This document shows positions 16,073 to 24,683 of a DNA stretch of 64,000 bases, in pieces; position 1 is the first letter of the stretch; every line of letters starts with the position of its first letter. The notes beneath the pieces were generated by a model. The model made no database searches, was not told the origin of the DNA, and saw only the letters and a list, made by a program, of their open reading frames with translations. The stretch is from the NCBI GenBank assembly GCA_023388965.1, contig JAEWFF010000056.1, positions 1-64,000 on the forward strand, written 5' to 3'. The DNA comes from Pseudomonadota bacterium (lineage in GTDB: Bacteria; Pseudomonadota; Alphaproteobacteria; Rhizobiales; Methylopilaceae). Made by a program: the position numbers and the translations under genes.

Positions 16073-17494
16073 CTATTCGCTGAGAACCCAGGTGTCCTTG
16101 ATGCCGCCGCCCTGGCTCGAATTGACGACGAGCGAGCCCTTTCTCAAAGCGACGCGCGTCAGGCCGCCGGGCACGATCCGTACGCCATCGCGCCCGCTGA
16201 GCACGAAGGGACGCAGATCGACATGGCGTGGTTCGATGCCGCCCTCGGCGATGACCGGACAAGTCGAAAGCGGAAGGGTCGGCTGCGCAATGTAATTGTC
16301 GGGATTGGCAGCGATGCGCTTGCGGAACTCCTCACGGGCCTCTCGCGTCGCGTGCGGCCCGACCAGCATTCCGTATCCGCCCGAGCCATGCACTTCCTTG
16401 ACGACGAGTTCGTGCAGATGGTCGAGCACATAGGACAGGCCGTCCTCGTCCCGGCAGCGCCAGGTCTGTACGTTTTTCAGAAGCGGCTCCTCGCCGAGAT
16501 AGAAGCGCAGGATGTCGGGAACATAGGAATAGATCGATTTGTCGTCGGCGACGCCTGTTCCCGGCGCGTTGCAGATCGTCACCATGCCGGCGCGATAGGC
16601 CGAGATGAGGCCGGGCACGCCGAGGATCGAGTCCGGACGGAAGGCGAGGGGATCGAGAAAGTCGTCGTCGATCCGGCTGTAGATGACATGGACGCGCTGG
16701 GGGCCGCGCGTCGTGCGCATGAAGACCATGTCGTCGCGCACGAAGAGATCGCGCCCCTCGACGACGAATATGCCGAGCCGGTTGGCAAGGAACGAATGCT
16801 CGTAATAGGCGCTGTTGAACGGGCCCGGCGTGAGGAGCACGACGGTGGGGTCCGCGGGGGCGCTGGGCGGCGCCATGCTCTTGAGCGTATAGAGCAGTTC
16901 ATTGGCATAATTCTCGACCGGAAGGATGCGCTGCTGCGTGATGAGGTCCGGGAAAAGCCGCATCATGATCTCGCGGCCCTCGAGCATGTAGGAGACGCCG
17001 GAGGGCGTCCGCAGATTGTCCTCGAGAACGTAGAAGTCGTCTTCGCCCGTGCGGACGATATCCACGCCGGCGATCTGCACATACACGCCGCCCGGCGGCA
17101 CGACATTGTTCATCTGCGGGCGGTAATAGGGGTTCTGAAAGACGAGATCCTCGGGCACGATTCCGGCCCTGAGGATTTCGCGTTTGCCGTAGATGTCCTC
17201 GAGGAACAGATTGAGGCCCCGCACCCGCTGCTCCAGGCCGCGGGCGAGGTGCCCCCATTCGGCCGCCGCGATGATGCGCGGAACGATGTCGAAGGGGATG
17301 ATCTTCTCCTCCCCTTCGGCGTCTCCGTAGACGGCGAACGTGATGCCGACCTTGCGGAACAGCATCTCCGCTTCCTCGCGCCGCCCTTCCAGAAGAGCCT
17401 GAGGCGCGGTTTTCAGCCAATGCTGAAAAACCCGGTAGGCGTCGCGGCAATTGCCGTCCCGCCCGATCATCTCGTCAAACGAAGGGCCGCTCAT
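16073..17494 (-). CDS. circularly permuted type 2 ATP-grasp protein
   Basis: The 473-residue protein belongs to the circularly permuted ATP-grasp group (DUF404/DUF407). Visible are GITFAVYGDAEGEEKIIPFDIVPRI near 50-70, PYYRPQMNN, DFYVLEDNLRTPSGVSYMLE (metal-binding Glu/Asn) and the nucleotide-binding loop VHGSGGYGMLVGPHA. Such enzymes are predicted to form amide bonds from ATP, a carboxylate and an amine. It heads the three-gene minus-strand unit ATP-grasp, alpha-E, transglutaminase. The Anbu-type peptidase often linked to this trio is not nearby. Confidence 0.9.
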   Translation of the reverse strand: MSGPSFDEMIGRDGNCRDAYRVFQHWLKTAPQALLEGRREEAEMLFRKVGITFAVYGDAEGEEKIIPFDIVPRIIAAAEWGHLARGLEQRVRGLNLFLEDIYGKREILRAGIVPEDLVFQNPYYRPQMNNVVPPGGVYVQIAGVDIVRTGEDDFYVLEDNLRTPSGVSYMLEGREIMMRLFPDLITQQRILPVENYANELLYTLKSMAPPSAPADPTVVLLTPGPFNSAYYEHSFLANRLGIFVVEGRDLFVRDDMVFMRTTRGPQRVHVIYSRIDDDFLDPLAFRPDSILGVPGLISAYRAGMVTICNAPGTGVADDKSIYSYVPDILRFYLGEEPLLKNVQTWRCRDEDGLSYVLDHLHELVVKEVHGSGGYGMLVGPHATREAREEFRKRIAANPDNYIAQPTLPLSTCPVIAEGGIEPRHVDLRPFVLSGRDGVRIVPGGLTRVALRKGSLVVNSSQGGGIKDTWVLSE

Positions 17495-17631
17495 GGCAGC
17501 CTGCGGTGCGAGCCGCTCGCCTTGCCCATGAGGGGCAGCTTAAGCGGCCCGGACCCGGGCACAAGCGGATTCAGGTGGGCATTAAGGGTCAACACATACG
17601 CAAATGCACACCGGAGCGGCAGGTTCCTCTC

Positions 17632-18936
17632 CTAGTCCTCCTCCGCTGGCATATCGAGCGTGCTCGGAGTGAAGAGCAGCTTGTCGATACGCCGCCCGTC
17701 CATATCCACGACCTCGACCTCCCAATTGCCGAGGCGGACGCGCTCGCCGGCCGTGGGAATGCGGCCCAGCGCATCGAGAACGAGGCCGGCAGCCGTGTGG
17801 TAATCCTCGTCCTCATCGACCTTGATGCCGAGATTCTGCTCCAGATCGTCGAGCGAGGTCGCCCCGTCGACTAGGAACGAACCATCGTCGCGCGCAACGA
17901 TCTCCGTCTCTTCGTCCAGGGTGTGGTGCGCGAGATCGCCGGCGATGGCTTCCAGCACGTCGGTCGGGGTCACAAGCCCCTCGACCGCGCCGAATTCGTC
18001 GACGACGAGTGCGATATGCGCGGGGTTGATCTTGAACATGTTCAGAAGATTCAGAACCGACACACTTTCCGGCACATAGATCGGCTGCACCAGCGAACCG
18101 TTGATGTCCATCCGCCCGCCGCGCAGCATCTGGTCCAGCAGATCCTTCTTGCGGACGACGCCGAGCGGTTCATCGACATTGCCGTCCTTGGCGACGATGA
18201 GGCGGGAGGCTGAACTGGCGATGAGATCCTCGCGGATTTCCTCGTCGGTACTTTCAATGTCGATCCACAGGATGTCGGGACGCGGGACCATGATCGCGCG
18301 GACCGGGCGGTCTGCCAGACGCAGAACGCCTTCCAGCATCTTGTGCTCGACCGGATCGATGACGCCCGAGGCCGTGCCCTCGGCAATGACGGTGCGTACT
18401 TCCTCTTCCGTCACCGTATCCTTGTCGCTTTCGTGCACGCGAAGCAGTTTGAGGACGACGCTTCCCGAAAAAGCGAGAAGGGAGATGACCGGCTTCGCCA
18501 CGGTGGAGAGCACGAGCAGCGGCCCGGACACCCACATCGCGATGCGTTCGGGAGCCGACAGCGCGATGCGCTTGGGCACGAGTTCGCCGAGCACGAGCGA
18601 CAGGAAAGTGATGACCACGACCACGGCACCGACCGCCAGCGGACGGCCATAGGGAGCGATTGCGGGAATTTCATCGAGGCGGACGCCGAGGTTTTCGGCG
18701 ATGGTCGCCCCGCCATAGGCACCGGTCAGGATGCCGATCAGGGTGATGCCGATCTGGACGGAGGACAGAAAACGGCCGGGATCTTCAGCCAGGCGCAACG
18801 CACGTGCGGCGCGCTTGTTGCCGTTGCGCGCCAAGGGTTGCAGCCGTGCCGCCCGTGCGGACACGACGGCCAGTTCCGACATAGCAAAGAAGCCGTTCAA
18901 CAAGATGAGCGCCAGAATTATCGCGCTTTCTAACAC
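17632..18936 (-). CDS. CNNM/CBS-domain membrane protein (hemolysin C / CorC-like)
   Basis: The 434-residue protein starts with an N-terminal CNNM (DUF21) membrane domain of about four segments (residues 1-190; NGFFAMSELAVVSAR, SLVLGELVPKRIAL). A CBS pair (about 205-335; VMVPRPDILWID-like and VTPTDVLEAIAGD) and a C-terminal CorC_HlyC domain (about 345-425) follow. The family is linked to divalent-cation, especially magnesium, homeostasis; the old haemolysin label is misleading. It is transcribed alone and shares an upstream region with hisE that holds a perfect CtrA-type box, which could act on either gene. Confidence 0.9.
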   Translation of the reverse strand: MLESAIILALILLNGFFAMSELAVVSARAARLQPLARNGNKRAARALRLAEDPGRFLSSVQIGITLIGILTGAYGGATIAENLGVRLDEIPAIAPYGRPLAVGAVVVVITFLSLVLGELVPKRIALSAPERIAMWVSGPLLVLSTVAKPVISLLAFSGSVVLKLLRVHESDKDTVTEEEVRTVIAEGTASGVIDPVEHKMLEGVLRLADRPVRAIMVPRPDILWIDIESTDEEIREDLIASSASRLIVAKDGNVDEPLGVVRKKDLLDQMLRGGRMDINGSLVQPIYVPESVSVLNLLNMFKINPAHIALVVDEFGAVEGLVTPTDVLEAIAGDLAHHTLDEETEIVARDDGSFLVDGATSLDDLEQNLGIKVDEDEDYHTAAGLVLDALGRIPTAGERVRLGNWEVEVVDMDGRRIDKLLFTPSTLDMPAEED

Positions 18937-19045
18937 CAGGACGTCCTCGGCGAGCGGAATCGGAATGCGCGGCTCGCTACGCGCCTGACATATCTATCCC
19001 ATCATGGGCAGCCTTCGCGAGGGCCAAGGTGCCCCGTGCAGACAG

Positions 19046-19079
19046 TTAACGGTTCGTTAATTGCTAATTTTCCTATAAT
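19046..19079 (+). promoter_or_regulatory. perfect CtrA-type box with -10 element upstream of hisE
   Basis: TTAACGGTTCGTTAA (19046-19060) is a perfect TTAA-N7-TTAA, the binding consensus of the cell-cycle regulator CtrA. A perfect TATAAT (19074-19079) follows; a 17-nt spacer would place the -35 hexamer inside the box, the layout of CtrA-controlled promoters in Caulobacter. No independent consensus -35 is visible. The ATG of hisE is about 50 nt downstream. Because the box is palindromic it could also affect the divergent CorC-like gene. Confidence 0.65.
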
Positions 19080-19130
19080 GGGCTGGTATGTGACAGCGTT
19101 GCCGTCTCTTTTGTTCCTCTGGCTGGATCA

Positions 19131-19490
19131 ATGACCGATTCGATCGAACGCCTTTATGCCTCCATCCTGCTGGCCCGCGACGCGGATGCCGCATCCTCGC
19201 GCACGGCCAAGCTGTGGCGGGACGGTCTGGGCAAGATGGCCAAGAAGGTCGCGGAGGAGGCGGTCGAGGTGTCGCTCGATGCGGTTTCGGGAAACCGCGA
19301 AGCGCTGATCCGCGAGAGCGCGGACCTCATCTACAATCTGGCCGTGCTGTGGGCCGGTTCCGGCATCAATCCGTCCGATGTCTGGAACGAGATGGACCGG
19401 CGCGAGAAGCTTTACGGGATCGCCGAGAAACTGCCGAAGGGCTCGAGCGGCCATCTGCCGCCGCAGGCCTATTCGCGCCCGCGCGACTGA
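19131..19490 (+). CDS. hisE: phosphoribosyl-ATP diphosphatase
   Basis: The 119-residue MazG-like all-helical enzyme hydrolyses phosphoribosyl-ATP in the second step of histidine synthesis. The metal-binding helix is KKVAEEAVEVSLDAV and the second conserved helix is ESADLIYNLAVLW, with the distal WNEMDRRE. Length fits HisE (about 90-120). It stands apart from other early his genes; only hisC is elsewhere in this window. In many related genomes hisE follows hisF, so this isolated copy with its own promoter is noteworthy. Confidence 0.85.
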   Translation: MTDSIERLYASILLARDADAASSRTAKLWRDGLGKMAKKVAEEAVEVSLDAVSGNREALIRESADLIYNLAVLWAGSGINPSDVWNEMDRREKLYGIAEKLPKGSSGHLPPQAYSRPRD

Positions 19491-19568
19491 GCGCTCGCGG
19501 AACAAGCGCCGCGGGCCTGACGTTTCTCTCCATCGGACCACGTCCGAAACGACCCAGGGGAGCACGCC

Positions 19569-20009
19569 ATGCGAATAAGTGAAGTAATGACGCGCGACGT
19601 GAAGGTCGCGAATCCCGACGACACGCTTCAGGACGCCGCGCGGATCATGAGCCAGATCGATTGCGGCTGCCTGCCGGTGTCGGACGGCGAACGGCTGGTC
19701 GGCATGATCACCGACCGTGATATCGCGATCCGCGCAATTGCCGAGGGCCTCGGCCCCGACGCTCTCGTATCCGAGGTGATGACCGGGGATGTGAAATATT
19801 GCTACGAGAGCGATGCCTGTGCCGACATCGCCGCCAATATGGGCGAAATCCAGTTGCGTCGCCTTCCGGTCGTCGACAAGGAGAAGCGGCTTGTCGGCAT
19901 CGTGTCGATCGGCGATCTGGCGCTGACCATGGTTCCAGACGGGGAAATCGTCGGCGACAGCCTTGCCGAGATTTCGCGCCACAACGGAATGGGCGCGCAT
20001 ATTTCCTAG
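19569..20009 (+). CDS. CBS-domain pair protein
   Basis: The 146-residue protein consists of two CBS domains (about 5-60 and 70-130): MRISEVMTRDVKVANPDD, the linker GMITDRDIAIRAIAEG and VGIVSIGDLALTMVPDG. CBS pairs bind adenosyl ligands and act as regulatory modules; no catalytic domain is present. It is 78 nt downstream of hisE and followed by a strong hairpin terminator, so it could share the hisE transcript. The ligand and partner are unknown. Confidence 0.9.
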   Translation: MRISEVMTRDVKVANPDDTLQDAARIMSQIDCGCLPVSDGERLVGMITDRDIAIRAIAEGLGPDALVSEVMTGDVKYCYESDACADIAANMGEIQLRRLPVVDKEKRLVGIVSIGDLALTMVPDGEIVGDSLAEISRHNGMGAHIS

Positions 20010-20017
20010 AATTCAGC

Positions 20018-20050
20018 GGGCGCCGGCTTTACAGGCTGGCGCCCGTTTTC
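20018..20050 (+). terminator. terminator after the CBS gene
   Basis: CGGGCGCCGGC (20018-20028) pairs with GCTGGCGCCCG (20036-20046), eleven pairs with one G-U, around a seven-base loop and followed by TTTTC. It ends the hisE-CBS unit and separates it from the convergent DUF4112 gene. Confidence 0.8.
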
Positions 20051-20053
20051 AGC

Positions 20054-20461
20054 TTAACCGCCGCGCTTTTCGATATGGTCGCGCACGATCTTCATGTTGC
20101 GCATATTGGCGCGCCAGAACACGTCGAACACATCGCCCGCAACCGGCACCGAGCCGAAGACGAAATCGACGAGCACATTGCCGCCCATGCGCGCGAGCTT
20201 GTGTGTCGGCACGCCGAGACGGTAGGCCTCGTAAAGTATGTATGCGGACGCGATCTTGGCGATCATGTCGCCGACGCCGGGCGCAAGGCCGAGCACCGAA
20301 TCCGCGCCAAGCCTGATCCTCGTGCCCGGAATGGCGAAGGCGGCATCCATCAGGCGCGCCAGCCGGTCGAGCCGGGCCAGCCGCTCTGCGTGCGGCAGCG
20401 GGCGTGCGGACGCCCGGGAAAAAGAACGGGAAAAACCGGTCGCAGAAGCAAAGGCAGTCAT
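20054..20461 (-). CDS. DUF4112 domain protein
   Basis: The 135-residue protein has LARLDRLARLMDAAFAIPGTRIRLGADS, then LGLAPGVGDMIAKIASAYI and a second hydrophobic stretch GNVLVDFVFGSVPVAGDVFDVFWRAN, the pattern of DUF4112 proteins, which appear to be small membrane-associated proteins of unknown role. The ATG at 20461 is preceded by GAGGAGG at 8-nt spacing; the upstream extension of 32 codons lacks such a site. It is a single-gene unit between convergent and divergent neighbours. Confidence 0.82.
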   Translation of the reverse strand: MTAFASATGFSRSFSRASARPLPHAERLARLDRLARLMDAAFAIPGTRIRLGADSVLGLAPGVGDMIAKIASAYILYEAYRLGVPTHKLARMGGNVLVDFVFGSVPVAGDVFDVFWRANMRNMKIVRDHIEKRGG

Positions 20462-20571
20462 CGGCGGACCCTCCTCGTCCGCACGCGATATGGCCCCGTT
20501 TTGCGGCTCGTTCAAGAGGCGGGGATGCAGGCTGCCGACCGCGCTTCTTTCAGCCATGGTGAGGAAAGATC

Positions 20572-21123
20572 ATGCCCGTCAGCAGGAAACATTCTCTCCC
20601 CGTCACCGAGATGCGCCGGTTCATCGAGCCCGGTCCCGTGATCCTGATTTCGTCGTCCTTCAAAGGGGCGGACAATATCATGACCTGCGGCTGGCATATG
20701 GTGATGGATTACCAGACGGTCGGCTGCTTCATCTGGGACCGCAATCACAGCTTCGACATGATCCGCAAAAGCCGCGAATGCGCGATCAACATTCCAGCGG
20801 CGGATATGGCGAAAACGGTCGTGGGCATCGGCAACACGACCGGAGCGAAAATCGACAAGTTCGCGGAGTTCGGACTGACGAGGGTGGAAGCCGAAGAGGT
20901 CGAAGCGCCGTTGATCGGCGAATGCCATGCCAGCCTCGAATGCCGCTTGACCGATACGGCCCCGATCCGTAAATACGGCCTGTTCGTGTTCGAGGTCGTC
21001 AGACTGCACGCGCCGAAAAGGCCGCGTCTGCCTCGCATGATCCATTATTCCGGCGAGGGCATATTCGCGGTTTCGGACAGAAGCCTTAATCTGCGCCGCC
21101 ATTTCCGGCCGGGCATGTTGTGA
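20572..21123 (+). CDS. flavin reductase family protein (flavoredoxin-like)
   Basis: The 183-residue split-barrel FMN-binding protein has PGPVILISSSFKGADNIMTCGW near the start and FDMIRKSRECAINIPA in the middle, as in flavin reductase / flavoredoxin proteins. The ribosome site GAGGAAAG precedes the ATG. It may transfer electrons between NAD(P)H, FMN and an unknown partner. The MFS exporter begins immediately after its stop codon, so the two genes are coupled, which hints at a shared task such as processing and export of a small molecule. Confidence 0.87.
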   Translation: MPVSRKHSLPVTEMRRFIEPGPVILISSSFKGADNIMTCGWHMVMDYQTVGCFIWDRNHSFDMIRKSRECAINIPAADMAKTVVGIGNTTGAKIDKFAEFGLTRVEAEEVEAPLIGECHASLECRLTDTAPIRKYGLFVFEVVRLHAPKRPRLPRMIHYSGEGIFAVSDRSLNLRRHFRPGML

Positions 21124-21124
21124 G

Positions 21125-22756
21125 GTGCGGGCGGGCAAACCGCCGCCTGCAGGTCCGTCCGCCCCTCCAAGAGTGCCGACATTCGAGACGACATTGCAGA
21201 AACCAGTTCACCCAGCCCCGCAGGCCGGCGCGCGCGAATGGATCGGCCTCGCGGCCCTCATCCTGCCCTGCATCATCTATTCGATGGACCTTACGGTCCT
21301 CAATCTCGCGGTTCCGCACCTTTCGGCCGACCTCGATCCGAGCGCCGTGCAGACTTTGTGGATCATGGACATCTACGGCTTCATGGTGGCGGGCGCGCTC
21401 ATCACCATGGGAACGCTCGGCGACCGTATCGGCCGCCGCAAGCTGCTGATGATCGGCGCGGCCTGTTTCGGATTCACCTCGCTGCTCGCCGCGTTCGCGC
21501 CGACCGCCGAGCTTCTCATTCTCGCGCGCGCTCTGCTCGGCATTTCGGCGGCAACGCTCGCGCCGTCGACCCTGTCGCTCATCCGCAACATGTTTCTCGA
21601 CGGCAGGCAGCGCACATTCGCAATAGGCGTGTGGGTGGCGGGATTCTCGGTCGGCGGGGCCATTGGCCCTCTCGTCGGCGGGATGCTTCTGGAGCATTTC
21701 TGGTGGGGTTCGGTGTTCCTCATCAATGTGCCGGCCATGGCGCTGCTGCTGATCGTTGCTCCGTTTCTCCTGCCGGAATATCGCGACGGGAAAACGCACA
21801 GGCTGGATCTCTTCAGCGCGGCGCAGTCGGTCGTCGCGGTGCTTGCGATCATCTGGAGCCTGAAGGACATCGCGGTCCACGGCGTCGGTGCGATGCCGCT
21901 TGCGGCGCTCGTGCTTGGCCTTGCGATGGCGGCGTTGTTCGCGCGACGCCAATACAGGCTGGACGAGCCGCTGATCGACATATCGCTGTTTGAAGTTCCG
22001 GCCGTGCGCTCCTCGCTTGTGGTCAACATGGCCGGCCTGTTCGCACTGTTCGGCGCGTTCTTCTTCATCGCGCAATATCTGCAGCTTGCGCTCGGCATGA
22101 CGCCGCTTCAGGCCGGTATCTGGCTTGCGCCGTCAGGCGTCATCTTCGCGTTCAGTTCCATGTTGACGCCCGCGCTCGCGCAGCGGTTCCGCCCGTCCTT
22201 CATCATCGGGGGCGGCTTCGCGCTGACGGCGCTCGGCTTTGTCGTCATGGCCATGGTCGAAGCGTTCGGGCCGATGGCGGTGCTGGCAGGCCTTGTTCTC
22301 TGCAGTCTGGGTTTCTCCCCGGTTTCGATTCTGACGACGGACCTCGTAATGGCCTCGGTGCCGCCCGAAAAGGCGGGCCAGGCCTCGGGCGTTTCGGAGA
22401 CGAGCTTCGAATTCGGCGGTGCGGCCGGCATCGCGGTTCTCGGGTCGATCTTCGTTGCGATCTATCGCGGCATGCTGGAGCGCCTGCCGCAGGGCATTCC
22501 GGACGATGTCGCCGCAATCGCGCGCGGCACGCTCGGCGGTGCATTCGAAGCGGCGAAATCGCTGCCGACCGAAACGGGGACGGCGCTGCTGGACACCGCC
22601 AGCCGGGCCTTCGCCCACGCTTTCGCCATTACATCGGCGGTCAGCGCCGTGCTGACATTCTTCATCGCACTGTTCGCAGTGACCACCCTTCGTGGCCCGC
22701 ACGACCGTTCAGGTCTGGAGCGCGAGGCTGCGGGCTTGCGGCCGGTGTCTCACTGA
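21125..22756 (+). CDS. MFS transporter, DHA2 (14-TMS drug:H+ antiporter) family
   Basis: The 543-residue protein has about 14 hydrophobic segments. The first helix carries the DHA2 feature SMDLTVLNLAVPHLS, the loop after helix 2 has GDRIGRRKLLMIG (motif A), and GFSVGGAIGPLVGG (motif C) is in helix 5. These proteins export toxic compounds or drugs with protons. The start is uncertain: GTG 21125 or GTG 21173, neither with a good ribosome site; coupling to the upstream flavin reductase may explain this. Its 3' end overlaps metW by 7 nt in convergent orientation. Confidence 0.9.
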   Translation: MRAGKPPPAGPSAPPRVPTFETTLQKPVHPAPQAGAREWIGLAALILPCIIYSMDLTVLNLAVPHLSADLDPSAVQTLWIMDIYGFMVAGALITMGTLGDRIGRRKLLMIGAACFGFTSLLAAFAPTAELLILARALLGISAATLAPSTLSLIRNMFLDGRQRTFAIGVWVAGFSVGGAIGPLVGGMLLEHFWWGSVFLINVPAMALLLIVAPFLLPEYRDGKTHRLDLFSAAQSVVAVLAIIWSLKDIAVHGVGAMPLAALVLGLAMAALFARRQYRLDEPLIDISLFEVPAVRSSLVVNMAGLFALFGAFFFIAQYLQLALGMTPLQAGIWLAPSGVIFAFSSMLTPALAQRFRPSFIIGGGFALTALGFVVMAMVEAFGPMAVLAGLVLCSLGFSPVSILTTDLVMASVPPEKAGQASGVSETSFEFGGAAGIAVLGSIFVAIYRGMLERLPQGIPDDVAAIARGTLGGAFEAAKSLPTETGTALLDTASRAFAHAFAITSAVSAVLTFFIALFAVTTLRGPHDRSGLEREAAGLRPVSH

Positions 22757-23385
22757 CGGGTCAGAAGAAAGATGGCCTGCGCGCCGAACAGGTTCCAGAA
22801 CCACCACGGCGCGTTGAGCTGCACGGGATAGCCGGACGAATTGAGCGCGACGGCGCGCTCCATCTTGGCGCCGAGCTCGTCGCACAGATCGACGAAATCG
22901 CGGATCGTGCAGAAATGGATGTTCTGCGTGTCGTACCAGGTGTCGGGCAGGTTCTTCGTCACCGGCATACGGCCGAGAAAGAGGATCTGCGCGCGCATGC
23001 GCCAATGGCCGAAATTCGGCACCGACACGACGACGTGACGGCCGATGCGCAGGAGATTCTCCATCACCTTTTTCGGCTGCCGCGTCGCCTGCAATGTCTG
23101 CGACAGGATCACGTAGTCGAAGACATTGTCCGGATAATTGTCGAGATCGGTGTCGGCATCGCCCTGGATGACGGACAGGCCGTGCGCGACCGAAGCGTTG
23201 ACGCCCGATTGCGACAGTTCGATCCCGCGTCCGTCGACATTCCTCTCCTGGATCAGAAGGCGCAAGAGTTCGCCCGATCCGCACCCGACATCGAGCACGC
23301 GTGCGCCTGGCTCGATCATGTCGGCGATCAGAAGATGGTCGGGGCGTTGCGACACCGGCGCAGATGTGAGCGCGTTATCCGGCAT
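22750..23385 (-). CDS. metW: methionine biosynthesis protein MetW
   Basis: The 211-residue SAM-methyltransferase-like protein has motif I RVLDVGCGSGELLRLL and the family segments FDYVILSQTLQATRQP, VVSVPNFGHW and LPDTWYDTQNIHFCTI. MetW is required with MetX for homoserine acetylation in several bacteria. Its ATG overlaps the metX stop by 1 nt (TAATG), so both proteins are made in a coupled fashion. No other met gene lies nearby. Confidence 0.94.
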   Translation of the reverse strand: MPDNALTSAPVSQRPDHLLIADMIEPGARVLDVGCGSGELLRLLIQERNVDGRGIELSQSGVNASVAHGLSVIQGDADTDLDNYPDNVFDYVILSQTLQATRQPKKVMENLLRIGRHVVVSVPNFGHWRMRAQILFLGRMPVTKNLPDTWYDTQNIHFCTIRDFVDLCDELGAKMERAVALNSSGYPVQLNAPWWFWNLFGAQAIFLLTRQ

Positions 23386-24563
23386 TACACGAGCCCGCTC
23401 GCCCGCGCGCAGCCTTCGAGGAAGCCGCGGACGGTCGCGTGGAATTCCGGCTCTTCGAGCAGGAAGGCGTCATGCCCCTTGTCGCTTGCGATTTCCACGA
23501 AAGACACATTGGCGGCGTTGGCGTTCAGCGCGTGTACGACATCGCGTGAATCGGTCGTCGGGAACAGCCAGTCGGACGTGAAGCTGACGAGGCAGAAACG
23601 CGTCTTCGTACCGGCATAGGCTTTTGCCAGCGAGCCGTGATCGGCAGCGAGATCGTAATAATCCATCGCGCGGGTGATGTAGAGATAGGAGTTGGCGTCG
23701 AAGCGCTCGACGAAGCTCGATCCCTGATGGCGCAGATAGGATTCGATCTGGAAATCGGCGTCGAACGTGAATGTATGGGCGTCGCGGTCCTGCAGTTCGC
23801 GTCCGAATTTGCGCTGCAGCGCGGCCTCCGACAGATAGGTGATGTGCGCGGCCATGCGCGCGACGGAAAGCCCCTTTTTCGGAACCGTTCCCTCGTCGTG
23901 ATAGCGCCCGCCGCGCCAATCGGGATCGGCCATGACGGACTGGCGGCCGACCTCGTCGAAAGCGATGTTCTGCGCCGAATGCTTGGCCGCGGTCGCGATC
24001 GGGATGGCCGAGAATACCTTGTCCGGATAGCTCGCCGCCCATTCGAGAACCTGCATTCCGCCCATCGAGCCGCCGATGACGGAGAACAGCCGCTCGATGC
24101 CGAGATGCCCGATCAGCATGTTCTGCGCGCGCACCATGTCCTTGATGGTGACGATGGGGAAATCGAGACCCCAGGCGCGGTTCGTCTTCGGATTGGTCGA
24201 GGCCGGGCCGGTCGTGCCCATGCAGCCGCCGAGCACGTTCGAGCAGATGATGAAATAGCGGTCGGTATCGACCGGCAGGCCGGGCCCGATCATCTGGCTC
24301 CACCAGCCGGGCTTGCCGGTGACGGGATGGGTGTTGGCTGCGTGCTGGTCGGCGGTCAGAGCATGGCAGACCAGAATCGCATTGGAGCGGTCGGCGTTCA
24401 GTTCGCCATAGGTCTGGTAGGCGATCTGGAGCGGGGCGAGGGAGAGGCCGCAATCGAGCTTCAGGGCCTGGTCGGCGCCGAAATGCGCGACCATGCTCTG
24501 CGGCTGATCCGCCTCGCGGCGGGCCGCCTGTCCCGTTTCCTTGATGGCGCGTGCCCTCGCCAT
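23385..24563 (-). CDS. metX: homoserine O-acetyltransferase
   Basis: The 392-residue alpha/beta-hydrolase enzyme makes O-acetyl-L-homoserine from acetyl-CoA and homoserine, the committed step of methionine synthesis. The catalytic triad is Ser166 in VIGGSMGGMQ, Asp331 in SDWLFPT and His364 in DKGHDAF. Family features NVLGGCMGTTGP and LTADQHAA are present. Met-specific control may use the palindrome at 24632-24654 in the divergent region; I searched for a SAM-II type aptamer there and did not find one. Acetyl versus succinyl specificity is inferred from family and pairing with MetW. Confidence 0.94.
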   Translation of the reverse strand: MARARAIKETGQAARREADQPQSMVAHFGADQALKLDCGLSLAPLQIAYQTYGELNADRSNAILVCHALTADQHAANTHPVTGKPGWWSQMIGPGLPVDTDRYFIICSNVLGGCMGTTGPASTNPKTNRAWGLDFPIVTIKDMVRAQNMLIGHLGIERLFSVIGGSMGGMQVLEWAASYPDKVFSAIPIATAAKHSAQNIAFDEVGRQSVMADPDWRGGRYHDEGTVPKKGLSVARMAAHITYLSEAALQRKFGRELQDRDAHTFTFDADFQIESYLRHQGSSFVERFDANSYLYITRAMDYYDLAADHGSLAKAYAGTKTRFCLVSFTSDWLFPTTDSRDVVHALNANAANVSFVEIASDKGHDAFLLEEPEFHATVRGFLEGCARASGLV

Positions 24564-24683
24564 TAACCGCCAACTCCTCTTTTTGCCCGGCCCATTATGG
24601 CGGGCGGAGAGCTAAGATATCCCATTGGGGTGAAGTCAACGTTTCTTTGACTTCGCGCCCGGGCCGCGTATTGAGTGCCGCCC
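24564..24683. promoter_or_regulatory. divergent promoter region metX / chorismate mutase with a perfect palindrome
   Basis: GAAGTCAA (24632-24639) and TTGACTTC (24647-24654) form a perfect inverted repeat with a seven-base spacer near the middle of the 120-nt region. Each arm contains TTGACT, a good -35, one per strand. On the plus strand TTGACT (24647-24652) and TATTGA (24669-24674) are 16 nt apart, which places the transcript start within a few bases of the ATG at 24684, suggesting a leaderless mRNA. On the minus strand a -10 such as TATCTT is less well spaced. A repressor on the palindrome would block both promoters. The repeat is seen; regulation is inference. Confidence 0.55.

Noticed and set aside
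24564..24640. SAM-II type riboswitch upstream of metX
   Set aside because: The characteristic pseudoknot pairing and the conserved stretch near the ribosome site were not found; the region holds a DNA palindrome instead.
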